From: Janthinobacterium lividum
GTDB taxonomy: Bacteria; Pseudomonadota; Gammaproteobacteria; Burkholderiales; Burkholderiaceae_D
Reading direction: 5' to 3'
DNA: 64,000 nucleotides
Assembly: GCF_034424625.1 (NCBI RefSeq)
Contig: NZ_CP139976.1
Coordinates: forward strand, 372,001-436,000
Shown here: one piece after another, positions 1 through 10,633 of the stretch
How the letters are laid out: the number at the start of each line of letters is the position of its first letter
Numbering within the stretch: position 1 is the stretch's first letter
Position numbers and translations under genes: made by a program
The notes under the pieces: generated by a model
What the model was told of the DNA's origin: nothing
The model's input: the letters and a program-made list of their open reading frames with translations, nothing else
The model's database searches: none

Positions 1-1
1 A

Positions 2-622
2 ATCATCGCCGGCGAACGCCGTTTCCGCGCCTCGCAGCTGGCCGGGCTGACGGAAGTGCCGGTGCTGGTGCGCGACGTGGACGACCTGGCCGCAGCGGCC
101 ATGGCGCTGATCGAGAACATCCAGCGCGAAGACTTGAATCCCCTGGAAGAAGCGCAGGGCATCCACCGTCTGATCGCCGACTTCAGTTTTACGCATGAGC
201 AAGCGGCCACTGCGCTGGGACGCTCGCGCAGCGCCGTGTCGAACCTGTTGCGTTTGATGAACCTGGCCGCTCCCGTGCAGACCATGCTGATGGCCGGCGA
301 TATCGACATGGGCCATGCGCGCGCGCTGCTGGCCGTCGATGCGGCCAGCCAGATCACCCTGGCCAACCAGGTCGTGGCCAAGCGCCTGTCGGTGCGCGAA
401 ACGGAAAAGCTCGTGACGCGCTCGGTCGAGGAAGCGGCCAACCCGGTCGAGCCGCGGCAAAAGGAAAAGTCCGGCGACATCGCGCGCCTGGAAGAAGAGC
501 TGTCCGATGCGCTGGCCACGCCCGTGGTGTTCAAGATGGGCAACAAGGGCCGTGGCCAATTGGTGATTGATTTTGCCGATCTTGACGTGCTCGATGGTTT
601 GTTGACCCGCTTGCGTGGTTAA
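2..622 (+). CDS. parB: Chromosome partitioning protein ParB (5'-truncated by window edge)
   Basis: The frame is open from base 2, so the N-terminus lies outside the window. The fragment opens with the ParB box II motif GERRFRA, which binds CTP/parS-loaded DNA in this family. It continues through a helix-turn-helix region (TALGRSRSAVSNLLRL) and ends with the C-terminal dimerisation segment. ParB spreads from parS sites and works with ParA in origin segregation. The atp operon follows 270 bp downstream, an order common near the origin in Burkholderiales. No clear rho-independent terminator follows the gene. Confidence 0.95.
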   Translation: MIAGERRFRASQLAGLTEVPVLVRDVDDLAAAAMALIENIQREDLNPLEEAQGIHRLIADFSFTHEQAATALGRSRSAVSNLLRLMNLAAPVQTMLMAGDIDMGHARALLAVDAASQITLANQVVAKRLSVRETEKLVTRSVEEAANPVEPRQKEKSGDIARLEEELSDALATPVVFKMGNKGRGQLVIDFADLDVLDGLLTRLRG

Positions 623-820
623 ATAGCAAGCTGCAAAGACAGGGATCATGCGGGTGTGGACAATCCGGCCATGCTTTCCAGATGCACCACGTGATTCCTT
701 GATAACACGGCTGGAAGCGGCCAGACAAGCGACTTTGCCATATAGTGGTGCAAATGGCGGCGAATAGTCGGTAAAGCGTCAGTTTCACGCAGCAATTGCC
801 CTGCTGCGGTGCAGCAACGT

Positions 821-850
821 TTGACTCTATAGATCAAAGCCAACTATAAT
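821..850 (+). promoter_or_regulatory. Sigma70-type promoter of the atp operon
   Basis: A -35 box TTGACT (821-826) and a perfect -10 box TATAAT (845-850) are separated by 18 bp. They lie 43 bp before the TTG start of atpI in the 270-bp parB-atpI gap. This is the strongest promoter-like match noticed in the window and fits a highly expressed ATP synthase operon. The rest of the gap (623-820) shows no credible gene. Confidence 0.75.
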
Positions 851-892
851 CCCGTGTCTTTGCGTGTGTAGATTTTTCTGGGAACTTGGCAA

Positions 893-1261
893 TTGAGTGA
901 TTCACAACAAAGTATTGCCAAACCAGTCTACAAAGTAGTTGCATTGCAGCTAGCAATCGCTATCAGCTTTGCCACGGTCACCCTGTTTTTCGGTGGCAGT
1001 GTCAGAGGCTGGTCCGCCGCATACGGCGGCGCTATCGCAGTCATCGGTAGCCTGGTGTATGCCCTGCTGGTGGTTCGCGGTTCTAGCGACGCCAACAAGG
1101 CATTCCGGGCGCATTTGCGCGCAGAAGTGGTGAAAATATTTATCACAGCGGTGCTGTTTATATTGGCACTGGTGTTGTTTCAGTCGGCCGCCTGGTTATG
1201 GCTGATCTTGGGTTTCGCGGTGGCAACCTTAGCATACTGGTTTTCATTGCTCGCTGTTTAA
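893..1261 (+). CDS. atpI: ATP synthase protein I (AtpI)
   Basis: A 122-residue protein with about four hydrophobic segments, at the head of the ATP synthase operon. AtpI proteins assist assembly of the c-ring. The protein has the expected size and position directly upstream of atpB. The start is a TTG at 893 giving MSDSQQS; no ATG fits as well, and the ribosome site before it is weak. A low-level start for atpI fits its non-stoichiometric role. Confidence 0.88.
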   Translation: MSDSQQSIAKPVYKVVALQLAIAISFATVTLFFGGSVRGWSAAYGGAIAVIGSLVYALLVVRGSSDANKAFRAHLRAEVVKIFITAVLFILALVLFQSAAWLWLILGFAVATLAYWFSLLAV

Positions 1262-1291
1262 TCATTGGTTTTGGGGCCTGTTGTGCTCTGA

Positions 1292-2460
<1,169 letters not shown>

Positions 2461-2503
2461 TTCGCTCCAACCCTAGGAGAAACTTTTAGTTAGGAGCAAA
2501 GGT

Positions 2504-2974
2504 ATGGACATCAATATGTCGCTCATCGGCCAGATGATCACCTTCGCGGTGTTGGTCTGGTTCTCGATGAAGTTCGTATTTCCAGCGCTGAACAATGCGC
2601 TGGATGAGCGTGCCAAACGAATCGCGGATGGATTGGCTGCGGCCGATCAAGGTCAAGCTTCGATGGCTGTCGCTGAAAAGCGTGCGCAAGAGGCATTGAA
2701 CAGTGCACGTGAAGAAGCGTCGCAACGCGTTGCGGACGCTGAAAAGCGCGCGCAGCTGGTTGCTGAAGAGATCAAGCAAAATGCACAAGCTGAAGCTGCG
2801 CGTATCATTGCGCAAGCCCAGTCGGACGCCGAACAGCAACTGTCGAAAGCACGCGAACAATTGCGCGCTCAGGTGGCTGACCTGGCTGTCAAGGGTGCCG
2901 AGCAGATCTTGAAGCGTGAAGTTAACGCTACGGCTCACGCCGAAATGTTGCAGCGTCTTGCTGTCGAGCTGTAA
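2504..2974 (+). CDS. atpF: F0F1 ATP synthase subunit b
   Basis: A 156-residue peripheral-stalk subunit. It has one N-terminal membrane helix (about residues 5-27) followed by a long Ala/Glu/Lys/Arg-rich coiled coil, the standard b-subunit architecture and length. It links subunit a to delta and alpha and acts as the stator. The delta gene starts 2 bp after its stop, indicating translational coupling. Confidence 0.96.
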   Translation: MDINMSLIGQMITFAVLVWFSMKFVFPALNNALDERAKRIADGLAAADQGQASMAVAEKRAQEALNSAREEASQRVADAEKRAQLVAEEIKQNAQAEAARIIAQAQSDAEQQLSKAREQLRAQVADLAVKGAEQILKREVNATAHAEMLQRLAVEL

Positions 2975-2976
2975 TC

Positions 2977-3522
2977 ATGGCAGAACTCGCAACCGTCGCC
3001 CGTCCCTACGCGGAAGCTTTGTTCCGCGTAGCCCAAGCTGGTAAGGAGTCAAGCAACCTCGCGGCGTGGTCCGAGCTGGTGTCCGAACTGGCACAGATCG
3101 GTAGCCACCCCGAGGTACAGGCGTACGCGCGCAATCCGAAAGTTTCGGAAAGCGACGTCGCCGCCACCATCCTGTCGTTGTTGAAATCGCCGCTCAATGA
3201 GGAAGTGAAAAACTTCGTCACGATGTTGATCGAAAATGGCCGCATCAGCCTGCTGCCGGAAATCGGCGCGCAATTCCATACGTTGAAAAACGGTCTGGAA
3301 GGTGCGGCTGACGCCGAGATCACGAGCGCTTTCGATCTGAGCGAAGGCCAAACGGCCGAGCTGGTCGCAACGCTGGAAAAGAAATTCAGTCGTAAGCTCA
3401 ACCCTGCCGTCACAGTGGATCCATCGCTGCTCGGCGGCGTGCGCGTGGTCGTTGGCGACCAAGTGCTCGATACCTCGGTGCGCGCCAAGCTGCAGCAACT
3501 GCACGCTGCACTGGTGTCGTAA
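2977..3522 (+). CDS. atpH: F0F1 ATP synthase subunit delta
   Basis: A 181-residue OSCP/delta subunit capping the F1 head and binding the b dimer. The N-terminal ARPYAEALF motif and the C-terminal [13 protein letters not shown] motif are family hallmarks. It sits between atpF and atpA as expected. Confidence 0.96.
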   Translation: MAELATVARPYAEALFRVAQAGKESSNLAAWSELVSELAQIGSHPEVQAYARNPKVSESDVAATILSLLKSPLNEEVKNFVTMLIENGRISLLPEIGAQFHTLKNGLEGAADAEITSAFDLSEGQTAELVATLEKKFSRKLNPAVTVDPSLLGGVRVVVGDQVLDTSVRAKLQQLHAALVS

Positions 3523-3600
3523 GACACGCGCTTCGGCAGGCCAGCTAAGACAGACCCTTACCCCTCGCGCAAGCTGAGAGAAACACTTTTAGGAGTTAGT

Positions 3601-5142
3601 ATGCAACTCAACCCATCTGAAATCAGCGAGTTGATCAAGAGCCGGATCCAAGGTCTTGACGGCGGCGCTGAAGTGCGTAATCAAGGCACGGTTATTTCCG
3701 TCGCCGACGGTATCTGCCGCATCCACGGTTTGTCGGACGTGATGCAAGGCGAGATGCTGGAATTCCCAGGCAATACGTTTGGCCTGGCAATGAATCTGGA
3801 ACGCGACTCCGTCGGTTCCGTGATTCTGGGTGCCTACGAGCACATCTCCGAAGGCGACACGGTGAAATGCACCGGCCGCATTCTGGAAGTGCCAGTCGGT
3901 CCTGAGCTGCTCGGCCGCGTTGTCAACGCGCTGGGTCAGCCAATCGACGGCAAAGGCGCCATCGAGACGAAACTGACGGCCGCGATTGAAAAAATCGCTC
4001 CGGGCGTGATCGCCCGTGAGTCCGTTTCGCAACCAATGCAAACCGGCCTGAAGTCGATCGATGCGATGGTTCCAGTTGGCCGCGGCCAGCGCGAACTGAT
4101 CATCGGCGACCGTCAAACCGGCAAGTCGGCTGTGGCGATTGATGCGATCATCAATCAAAAAGGCCAGGGCATGAAATGTATCTACGTCGCGATTGGCCAA
4201 AAAGCCTCGTCGATCAAGAACATCGTGCGCTCGCTGGAACAGCACGGCGCGATGGAATACACCATCGTTGTCGCCGCTTCCGCTTCGGAATCGGCCGCCA
4301 TGCAATACATCTCGCCGTACTCCGGTTGCGCCATGGGCGAATACTTCCGTGACCGCGGTGAAGATGCACTGATCGTCTACGATGATCTGTCCAAACAAGC
4401 TGTTGCATACCGTCAAATCTCGCTGCTGTTGCGCCGTCCACCAGGTCGCGAAGCATACCCAGGCGACGTGTTCTACCTGCACAGCCGCCTGCTGGAACGC
4501 GCAGCACGCGTGAACGCCGACTACGTCGAGAAGTTCACCGACGGCGCCGTCAAAGGCAAGACCGGTTCCCTGACGGCGCTGCCGATCATTGAAACGCAAG
4601 CTGGCGACGTATCCGCATTCGTTCCAACCAACGTGATTTCGATTACCGACGGTCAGATCTTCCTGGAAACCTCGCTGTTCAACGCCGGTATCCGTCCTGC
4701 CATTAACGCCGGTATTTCCGTATCGCGCGTCGGTGGCGCCGCCCAGACCAAGGTCATCAAAAACCTGTCCGGCGGTATCCGTACCGACTTGGCGCAGTAC
4801 CGTGAACTGGCCGCGTTTGCGCAGTTCGCTTCGGACCTGGATGAATCGACCCGCAAGCAGCTGGACCGCGGCGCGCGCGTAACGGAATTGCTCAAGCAAG
4901 CCCAATACTCGCCACTGTCGATCTCGCTGATGGCCGTATCGCTGTTCTCGGTGAACAAAGGCTTCATGGACGACGTGCCAGTCAAGCAAGTGCTGTCGTT
5001 CGAAGCTGGTGTCCACGCTTACATGAAGACCAAGCAAGCTGCTCTGCTGGCCAAGATCGAAGAAACCAAGCAACTCGACAAAGACAGCGAAGCAACTCTG
5101 TCGGCGGCCATTGCTGATTTCAAGAAATCCGGCGCATATTAA
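3601..5142 (+). CDS. atpA: F0F1 ATP synthase subunit alpha
   Basis: A 513-residue non-catalytic nucleotide-binding subunit of F1. The Walker A motif GDRQTGKS is at residues 169-176, and the length equals the E. coli subunit. The start follows the ribosome site AGGAG, 78 bp after atpH. The last residues fall just before a strong stem-loop that separates it from atpG. Confidence 0.98.
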   Translation: MQLNPSEISELIKSRIQGLDGGAEVRNQGTVISVADGICRIHGLSDVMQGEMLEFPGNTFGLAMNLERDSVGSVILGAYEHISEGDTVKCTGRILEVPVGPELLGRVVNALGQPIDGKGAIETKLTAAIEKIAPGVIARESVSQPMQTGLKSIDAMVPVGRGQRELIIGDRQTGKSAVAIDAIINQKGQGMKCIYVAIGQKASSIKNIVRSLEQHGAMEYTIVVAASASESAAMQYISPYSGCAMGEYFRDRGEDALIVYDDLSKQAVAYRQISLLLRRPPGREAYPGDVFYLHSRLLERAARVNADYVEKFTDGAVKGKTGSLTALPIIETQAGDVSAFVPTNVISITDGQIFLETSLFNAGIRPAINAGISVSRVGGAAQTKVIKNLSGGIRTDLAQYRELAAFAQFASDLDESTRKQLDRGARVTELLKQAQYSPLSISLMAVSLFSVNKGFMDDVPVKQVLSFEAGVHAYMKTKQAALLAKIEETKQLDKDSEATLSAAIADFKKSGAY

Positions 5143-5149
5143 GCGGCCA

Positions 5150-5179
5150 GGCGGCGCCCACTTCGAGTGAGGCGCCGCC
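5150..5179 (+). promoter_or_regulatory. Intercistronic stem-loop between atpA and atpG
   Basis: The arms GGCGGCGCC (5150-5158) and GGCGCCGCC (5171-5179) are perfect complements. The bases between can extend the stem (CACT/AGTG around a TCG loop, with one bulged A). No T-run follows, so it is not a classic terminator. It lies just before the atpG ribosome site (AAGGAG) and could act in mRNA processing, stability or translation of gamma. Confidence 0.6.
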
Positions 5180-5204
5180 CTACGCGCAGAAGGAGTAAGG
5201 ACTC

Positions 5205-7510
<2,306 letters not shown>

Positions 7511-7525
7511 GTTAAGTCTGGGCCT

Positions 7526-7551
7526 AACCCCGCCCCTTACACGGCGGGGTT
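7526..7551 (+). promoter_or_regulatory. Stem-loop between atpD and atpC
   Basis: A perfect 9-bp stem AACCCCGCC (7526-7534) / GGCGGGGTT (7543-7551) with an 8-nt loop is followed by only a short TCTTC. It sits between the beta and epsilon genes. A weak terminator or RNA-stability hairpin would lower epsilon relative to beta, matching the 1:3 stoichiometry. The structure is seen; the effect is inferred. Confidence 0.6.
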
Positions 7552-7572
7552 CTTCAACCCGATAGGACACAC

Positions 7573-7992
7573 ATGGCACACACAATTCACGTTGACGTGG
7601 TTTCCGCTGAAGAACTGATTTTTTCAGGCGAAGCAGAATTCGTCGCGTTGCCGGGTGAACAGGGCGAGCTGGGTATCTACCCACGCCACACGCCTTTGAT
7701 TACCCGCATCCGTCCGGGCGCGGTCCGCATCAAGGTAGTCGGCCAGGCTGAAGAAGAGTTCGTCTTCGTTGCCGGCGGCCTGCTGGAAGTGCAACCGGAT
7801 ACCGTGACCGTCCTGGCCGATACCGCGATCCGCGGTCACGACCTCGACGAAGCGAAAGCGCTGGAAGCGAAGAAGTTGGCGGAAGAAAATATCCACAACA
7901 AGGATTCGGGCATCGACTACGCGCAAGCGCAAGCCGAGCTGGCCAGCGCGATTGCGCAGCTGGCAGCGATCCAGAAGCTGCGCAAGATGTAA
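7573..7992 (+). CDS. atpC: F0F1 ATP synthase subunit epsilon
   Basis: A 139-residue epsilon subunit with an N-terminal beta-sandwich ([14 protein letters not shown] through ADTAIR) and a C-terminal two-helix domain that can inhibit hydrolysis. It is the last gene of the operon and is followed directly by a rho-independent terminator. Confidence 0.96.
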   Translation: MAHTIHVDVVSAEELIFSGEAEFVALPGEQGELGIYPRHTPLITRIRPGAVRIKVVGQAEEEFVFVAGGLLEVQPDTVTVLADTAIRGHDLDEAKALEAKKLAEENIHNKDSGIDYAQAQAELASAIAQLAAIQKLRKM

Positions 7993-8011
7993 TCCATCTG
8001 CGCCGCACAAG

Positions 8012-8040
8012 AAAGGCAGCCTGCGGGCTGCCTTTTTTTT
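8012..8040 (+). terminator. Rho-independent terminator of the atp operon
   Basis: The GC-rich inverted repeat AGGCAGCC / GGCTGCCT with a 3-nt loop is followed by a run of eight T. It lies 20 bp after atpC and just before the convergent rsgA stop. Confidence 0.9.
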
Positions 8041-8049
8041 CAGCACAAA

Positions 8050-9114
8050 TTAGCGGCGCTTGTCCTTTCCCCTTTCCAGTCCCGCCTTCAATATCGTCTT
8101 CCACTTGGCGCGCGCGGCAATGCGTTCGAGCGGCGTTTCCTCGCTGCGGCGCGCGTCGCGCAGCAGCTTGTGATAATTACGCAGGCGGTCCCCATCGACG
8201 GCGCCGCGCACGGCGCAACCGGGCTCGCTGGCATGCTGGCAATCGCGGAACTGGCATGTCGCTGCCAGCGCCGCGATATCGTCGAACGTGGCAGCCAGCG
8301 TTTCCGCATCGGCGTCCGCGCGCCAGCTGCGCAAGCCCGGCGTGTCGATGATGCAGGCGCCGCTGGCGCACAGGTGCAGCGAGCGCGCCGTCGTCGTGTG
8401 CCGGCCACGGCCGTCGCCATGGCGCACGCCGTTGGTTGCCTGCTGCGCCGCAGCCAGGGTGTTGGTCAGGCTGGACTTGCCCGCGCCCGATGAACCGAGC
8501 AGTACCAGGGTCTGGCCGGCATCCAGCCAGGGTTCCAGGATGGCCACGTCATACGCATGGCGCGTATCGATGGCGAACAGCGGCACGTGGGGCGGCAGGC
8601 GCAGTTTGAGCTGCGCCAGCTTGCCCGGCACGTCATCGGCCACGTCGGCCTTGCTCAGCACCACCACGGGGCTGACCTGGGCCGCCAGCACGATGGCCAG
8701 ATAGCGTTCCAGCCGGCGCGGGTTGAAGTCTTCGTCCAGTCCCATCACCAGCAGGGCCGTATCGACATTGCTGGCGAGCACTTGCCGCCGGCCGTCATTG
8801 CCGCGCCGGCCGATCTGCGTGACCGGGGATAAGTGCGCCGTTATCCACAGCATGCCGTAACCATCGTGTTCGGCGGCGACCCAGTCGCCAACGGCAAGGA
8901 TGGTGTCCTGCGCCTGCAGCTCGTGCAGCAGGCGCGGCAGGATGTGCGCCCCGTGTTCCAGGATGCCGTCGTGCACGCCGATGCTGTCGCGGTGCACGGC
9001 GCTCACGCGCAGCAGCTGCGCGGCGGGGGAAGAGATGTCGAGTTGGGTGGCTGCGCTGGCGATGGCCTGCTGCAGCCCGATAAGGCGTAGTTGCGCAAAA
9101 TCGAATGTGATCAT
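8050..9114 (-). CDS. rsgA: Ribosome small subunit-dependent GTPase A (RsgA)
   Basis: A 354-residue circularly permuted GTPase acting late in 30S maturation. An OB-fold N-terminal domain is followed by the permuted order G4 (LSKAD), then the P-loop GSSGAGKSS, then DTPGLRSW. A C-terminal zinc knuckle has the usual Cys/His residues (CQFRDCQHASEPGC). It is convergent with atpC. The start ATG at 9114 lies about 24 bases after a series of three small hairpins in the leader. Confidence 0.95.
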   Translation of the reverse strand: MITFDFAQLRLIGLQQAIASAATQLDISSPAAQLLRVSAVHRDSIGVHDGILEHGAHILPRLLHELQAQDTILAVGDWVAAEHDGYGMLWITAHLSPVTQIGRRGNDGRRQVLASNVDTALLVMGLDEDFNPRRLERYLAIVLAAQVSPVVVLSKADVADDVPGKLAQLKLRLPPHVPLFAIDTRHAYDVAILEPWLDAGQTLVLLGSSGAGKSSLTNTLAAAQQATNGVRHGDGRGRHTTTARSLHLCASGACIIDTPGLRSWRADADAETLAATFDDIAALAATCQFRDCQHASEPGCAVRGAVDGDRLRNYHKLLRDARRSEETPLERIAARAKWKTILKAGLERGKDKRR

Positions 9115-9137
9115 GGTAGCGTGATTCCAGATTCTGT

Positions 9138-9195
9138 CGTCCGCGTGCGGACGTGAAGCCTGCGCGTGCAGGCACCGCCAGTCGCCATGACTGGC
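9138..9195 (-). promoter_or_regulatory. Three tandem hairpins in the rsgA leader
   Basis: Three consecutive perfect inverted repeats are seen. CGTCCGC/GCGGACG covers 9138-9153, GCCTGC/GCAGGC covers 9158-9173 and GCCAGTC/GACTGGC covers 9177-9195. On the minus strand they form a compact structured segment ending about 24 nt before the rsgA ATG. No riboswitch class is recognised; it could be a leader regulatory element or a protein-binding site array. Confidence 0.5.
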
Positions 9196-9399
9196 ACGAA
9201 GAAGGGGGAGGTCGGCTACGCGATCACGCGTATGGGGAAGGGCGAGCTAAGGGAGTTAGCGGGGAAAACAGTGAAAACAGTGATCAGGCAGCCGACAGCA
9301 CGGCAGTATCCGAATGGCGCATGTTGTCTACTCCTGAGGTGTGATGGAAAACGCCAGTGTGCCAGCGGCGCGCGCCGCCGTCAATGGAAGGTGTGGCTC

Positions 9400-9487
9400 A
9401 GCTGCACATGCCGTAGGTCGGATTAGTCCGCAGGGCGTAATCCGACACATTGTTGGCGCGATTGTTGAATTAGCTGCACATGCCGTA
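9400..9487. repeat. 16-bp direct repeats flanking a REP-like element
   Basis: The sequence AGCTGCACATGCCGTA occurs at 9400-9415 and again, identical, at 9472-9487, exactly 72 bp apart. On the minus strand each copy encodes Tyr-Gly-Met-Cys-Ser followed by a stop codon (TAA inner, TGA outer), that is, the end of the lipoprotein gene. The REP-like palindrome lies between them. This looks like an insertion or duplication event that preserved the gene's end. Confidence 0.7.
9413..9448 (+). repeat. REP-like palindrome, copy 1
   Basis: It starts with the foot GTAG and forms the inverted repeat TCGGATTA (9418-9425) / TAATCCGA (9438-9445). It belongs to the same family as the copies at 24887, 26014, 26061, 55163, 58349, 58391 and 60917. 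A GTAG-type foot plus an imperfect palindrome is the hallmark of REPs mobilised by RAYT transposases; no RAYT gene lies in this window. Confidence 0.8.
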
Positions 9488-10024
9488 AGCGCTGCGCTCG
9501 GGGAAATAGCGGTAGGTAAACGTGCGCACCGGGTAGCGTTTGCCGGCGACGAGCATGTCGGGCATGGACAGGTCGAAACGCTGCGGCAGCTGGCGCGGCA
9601 GTTGCAGGCGCAGCCGCCACTGGGTTTCCTTGCTGTTGCCGACGGCGGCAAACATGATGGGCAGCTTTTCGATGACGTCGACGATTTCCGCCTTCTGGTT
9701 CATGCCGCGCTGGTAGATGGTCAGTACTTTCGCCTCGGCGAACGGCTGCTGTTTCGGCTCTTCCAGCAGGAAGGACAGGCGCGTAAAACTGGCTTGCGTG
9801 CCGACGGGTAAAGTAAAAATCAGTGCCAGTTCCGTGCCGCCTTCCTTCAGGGTGACGGGCGGCGTGGCATACACGCTGATACCGCGCGGCAGCTCGAAGC
9901 GCGAACCCTCCGTCCACGTCTTGCACTCGGGCGTGGTGGCCTGGTACAGGCTGGGCGCCGTGTAGTCATCGCAGGCGGAAACCAGCAGCAGCAGGGGCAG
10001 GGCAAGGAGGGCGGAACGGCGCAT
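9470..10024 (-). CDS. Putative lipoprotein of the polyamine/SPFH module
   Basis: A 184-residue protein starting MRRSALLALPLLLL. The lipobox VSAC places the lipidated Cys at residue 18, so it is exported and membrane-anchored. The rest is a predicted beta-rich domain that I do not recognise. The ATG at 10024 was chosen because it gives a clean signal peptide; longer in-frame translations run through the AdoMet decarboxylase gene. It lies 64 bp downstream of that gene on the same strand and may be the last gene of the module. Its 3' end is duplicated by a REP-associated repeat. Confidence 0.75.
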   Translation of the reverse strand: MRRSALLALPLLLLVSACDDYTAPSLYQATTPECKTWTEGSRFELPRGISVYATPPVTLKEGGTELALIFTLPVGTQASFTRLSFLLEEPKQQPFAEAKVLTIYQRGMNQKAEIVDVIEKLPIMFAAVGNSKETQWRLRLQLPRQLPQRFDLSMPDMLVAGKRYPVRTFTYRYFPERSAYGMCS

Positions 10025-10088
10025 GGGAGTCACGGTTGGGGGAATGAGCCGACAGTGTAAGCGATCCCCACGCGATCCACCAGCGACG

Positions 10089-10460
10089 CTAGGCTTGCCC
10101 AGGCGGCGCGCGCCGCACGGATTGCAGCTGGCAGTGCGCCGCCTGCAAGGCATCCTTGATGGCATCGAGCGCCAGTTGCGGCCGGGCCGCGCCGCACATG
10201 AAGATATCGACGGCGGCAAAGTTGCATTCCGGCCAGGTGTGGATGGAGATGTGCGATTCAGCCAGCAGCACCACGCCGGTGACGCCCTGGCCGGCGCCAA
10301 AGCTGTGGAAATGGCTATGCAGCACCTGCGCGCCAGCCGTGATGGCAGCGTCGCGCAGCAGGCGCTCGAGCGCGGCGCCGTCGCGCAGGCGTGCCGGCGC
10401 GATGCCCGACAAATCGGCCAGCAAGTGGGTGCCCAGGGGCAGATGCGGTGTGGCTGCCAT
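10089..10460 (-). CDS. speD: S-adenosylmethionine decarboxylase proenzyme, class 1B (SpeD/SpeH-like)
   Basis: A 123-residue proenzyme that self-cleaves to form a pyruvoyl cofactor and makes decarboxylated AdoMet, the aminopropyl donor for spermidine synthesis. The self-cleavage serine is S69 in LLAESHISIHTWPE. H74 and C89 sit at the spacing of the catalytic His and Cys of class 1B enzymes. It starts 2 bp after the stop of the small Gly/Ser-rich protein, so it is cotranscribed. Its functional partner, a spermidine synthase, lies in the divergent arm at 13625. Confidence 0.92.
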   Translation of the reverse strand: MAATPHLPLGTHLLADLSGIAPARLRDGAALERLLRDAAITAGAQVLHSHFHSFGAGQGVTGVVLLAESHISIHTWPECNFAAVDIFMCGAARPQLALDAIKDALQAAHCQLQSVRRAPPGQA

Positions 10461-10462
10461 GC

Positions 10463-10633
10463 TTATTTGTGGCTGCCGCCGCTGGAGCCGCCGCCATAGC
10501 TGCCGCCGCCGCTGCCCGTGCGCGAACTCCAGCTGCTGCCGCTGCTGCTGCCGGCCACCTTGAACATGCGCACCCAGTTGGCGGCCGTGACACTGAAGGT
10601 CACCATCAGGGCATAGATCACGTATTTACTCAT
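10463..10633 (-). CDS. Small single-pass membrane protein with Gly/Ser-rich tail
   Basis: A 56-residue protein. One hydrophobic helix spans about residues 4-20 and is followed by a short basic stretch and a Gly/Ser-rich low-complexity tail ending GGSHK. The start ATG overlaps the stop of the DUF4178 gene (ATGA), and the stop lies 2 bp before speD, so it is translationally coupled on both sides. No family is recognised. The position suggests a small structural or adaptor subunit of the module. Confidence 0.7.
   Translation of the reverse strand: MSKYVIYALMVTFSVTAANWVRMFKVAGSSSGSSWSSRTGSGGGSYGGGSSGGSHK

Larger units (their letters stand above)
9115..9469. other. 355-bp gap with hairpins and a REP-like element, no gene
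   Basis: This gap lies between the rsgA start and the lipoprotein gene stop, both on the minus strand. Translations on both strands look unlike proteins. It holds three tandem small hairpins (9138-9195), a short direct repeat of GAAAACAGTG around 9265-9285, and a REP-like palindrome bracketed by 16-bp direct repeats (9400-9487). Confidence 0.6.

Noticed and set aside
780..791. parS-like half site (GTTTCACG) near the atp promoter
   Set aside because: Only one arm matches the parS consensus; the second arm is absent, so it is not a credible ParB site.
3589..5073. Long antisense frames opposite atpA and atpD
   Set aside because: Composition is typical of shadow frames opposite highly biased genes; no family motif is seen.
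9166..9426. 86-residue plus-strand frame in the rsgA-lipoprotein gap
   Set aside because: It runs through hairpins and the REP-like element, has no good ribosome site and no recognisable domain.
10025..10300. N-terminal extension of the lipoprotein gene
   Set aside because: It runs antisense-like through the speD gene in another frame and would hide a clear lipoprotein signal peptide.
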